From Hymenobacter sp. BT559 (lineage in GTDB: Bacteria; Bacteroidota; Bacteroidia; Cytophagales; Hymenobacteraceae): a stretch of DNA of 64,000 bases. The notes under the pieces were generated by a model, which saw only the letters and a program-made list of their open reading frames with translations, made no database searches and had not been told where the DNA came from. Of this stretch, positions 63,030 to 64,000 are shown in pieces. Position numbers and translations under genes: made by a program. The stretch is taken from the NCBI RefSeq assembly GCF_016427535.1, contig NZ_JAELXV010000003.1, positions 496,001 to 560,000 of the forward strand, read 5' to 3'. Numbering within the stretch: position 1 is the stretch's first letter; every line of letters starts with the position of its first letter.

Positions 63030-64000
63030 ATGCAACGCCGCCACTTTCTGCAATCGTCTGCCTTAGCCAGCTCCCTGCTGCTGGTGCCCAAATTTTTGCA
63101 CGCCCTCGACCGGCCCGAAACCCGGCTGGCGGCACAGCTGCGCGATGCGCCTACTGACAAAGCGCGCCGCCTCATCGTGGTGCAGCTCAGCGGCGGCAAC
63201 GATGGGTTGAATACCATCATCCCATATCGCAACGACTTGTACTACAAGGCGCGGCCTACGCTGGCGCTCAAGCAGGCCGAGGGCATCTTGCCCCTCAGCG
63301 ACGACCTAGGGCTGCACCCCCGCATGACCGGCCTCAAAGCCCTCTACGACCAGGGCCAGCTGGCCGTGCTCAATGCCGTGGGCTACCCCAACCCCGACCG
63401 CTCGCACTTCCGCTCCATGGACATCTGGCAAACCGGCTCGGGTTCGGACCAGCTGCTGACTACCGGCTGGCTCGGCCGCTACCTCGATAGCAGCTGCGCG
63501 GGCTGCGCCTTGCCCTACCAAGCTCTAGAAGTAGACGACACGCTCAGCCTGGCCCTCAAAGGCCAGCTGCGCAAAGGGCTGGCGGTGAAGACGCCCAGCA
63601 AGTTTCACCAGCTCACTCAGAGCCGCTACCTCAGCCAGCTAAGCCAGGAGGCGGCGCCAGCCGCGGCCACCTCCGAGCTCGACTACCTCTACAAAACGCT
63701 GGCCGAAACGGCATCGTCGGCCGACTACCTCTACCAAAAGTCGAAGGTGCACACCAGCACCGCCACCTACCCCAACACCGACCTAGGGCGCAACCTCAAG
63801 ACCACGGCCGAGCTGATTACCTCGGGCGTCGAGTCGCGGGTGTACTACTTGGCGCTTAGCGGTTTCGATACCCACGTGCGGCAGCACGAGCAGCAAGGCC
63901 GCCTGCTGGGCGAGCTCTCGGATGGCCTGACCGCGCTGGCCGCCGACTTGCAAAAGAGCGGCGAGTGGGCCAATACTTTGGTGATGGTATTCAGCGAGTT
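63030..64000 (+). CDS. DUF1501 domain protein, 3' end outside window
   Basis: Partial gene, open from the ATG at 63030 to the right edge (323 residues and two bases). A twin-arginine signal MQRRHFLQSSALASSLLLVP starts it, so it is Tat-exported. The family block RRLIVVQLSGGNDGLNTIIP, then LHPRMTGLKALYDQGQLAVL, GYPNPDRSHFRSMDIWQTGS and YYLALSGFDTHVRQHEQQGR, identifies DUF1501, which has an alkaline-phosphatase/sulfatase-like fold. Its active-site metal ligands likely include the conserved Ser/Asp/His residues of these blocks. It is 56 bp after the DUF1800 gene. Confidence 0.9.
   Translation, partial: MQRRHFLQSSALASSLLLVPKFLHALDRPETRLAAQLRDAPTDKARRLIVVQLSGGNDGLNTIIPYRNDLYYKARPTLALKQAEGILPLSDDLGLHPRMTGLKALYDQGQLAVLNAVGYPNPDRSHFRSMDIWQTGSGSDQLLTTGWLGRYLDSSCAGCALPYQALEVDDTLSLALKGQLRKGLAVKTPSKFHQLTQSRYLSQLSQEAAPAAATSELDYLYKTLAETASSADYLYQKSKVHTSTATYPNTDLGRNLKTTAELITSGVESRVYYLALSGFDTHVRQHEQQGRLLGELSDGLTALAADLQKSGEWANTLVMVFSE

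Overview
The window looks like chromosome of a high-GC Bacteroidota of the family Hymenobacteraceae, most likely Hymenobacter. The signs are a protein with a type IX secretion C-terminal domain, CarboxypepD_reg outer-membrane proteins, an OMP_b-brl_3 type receptor, promoters that fit TTTG/TAnnTTTG, no obvious Shine-Dalgarno sites, and a striking excess of CCTAGG (CTAG is rare in most bacteria). The genus is an inference from these traits. I found no rRNA, CRISPR array, insertion sequence or prophage.

Layout. 1-2.1 kb: the end of an ECF sigma factor, a membrane-anchored HtrA-like protease with an anti-sigma-like N-terminus, and a small membrane protein. 2.2-14.5 kb: mostly housekeeping and envelope genes (RlpA, DUF72, a signal-peptide protein, two hydrolases including a prolyl oligopeptidase, Ogt, a GH1-like glycosidase, a CDF metal transporter, tRNA-Thr, LD-carboxypeptidase). 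14.6-17.7 kb: the metY-metX methionine/cysteine operon on the minus strand. Its roughly 500-nt leader carries a promoter, a SAM-I riboswitch and a tiny reading frame ending in six cysteine codons. 17.8-27.8 kb: a LysM protein, a lipoprotein, an erythromycin-esterase fusion, a YbhN-type flippase-like protein, a large outer-membrane receptor and dxs. 28-32.5 kb: a 1490-residue secreted type IX substrate.

32.9-51.6 kb is an exopolysaccharide locus, all on the minus strand and visibly AT-richer towards 46-52 kb. In transcription order it reads: initiating sugar transferase, Wza-like export protein, Wzc-like autokinase, GT2, Wzx-like flippase, three glycosyltransferases, Wzy/WaaL-like polymerase or ligase, GT4, hexapeptide acyltransferase, GT4, GT2, WcaF-like acetyltransferase, WcaI/WbuB-like GT4 and a sugar-nucleotide epimerase. 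Many junctions overlap by 1-4 bases (TAATG, ATGA), so the block is translationally coupled.

52.3-64 kb returns to typical genes: a small coiled-coil protein, an aldo/keto reductase, a DUF4136 lipoprotein, a Tat-exported Gfo/Idh oxidoreductase, a GT-A-like protein, a sorbosone-dehydrogenase/cytochrome c pair, an alpha/beta hydrolase, a TonB-C protein, an outer-membrane protein and a DUF1800-DUF1501 pair cut by the right edge.

Dispersed through the intergenic DNA are at least five families of palindromic hairpin repeats (near 0.4, 4.5, 10.2, 15.7 and 61.3 kb), as well as strong hairpin terminators, including perfect 34- and 39-bp stems.
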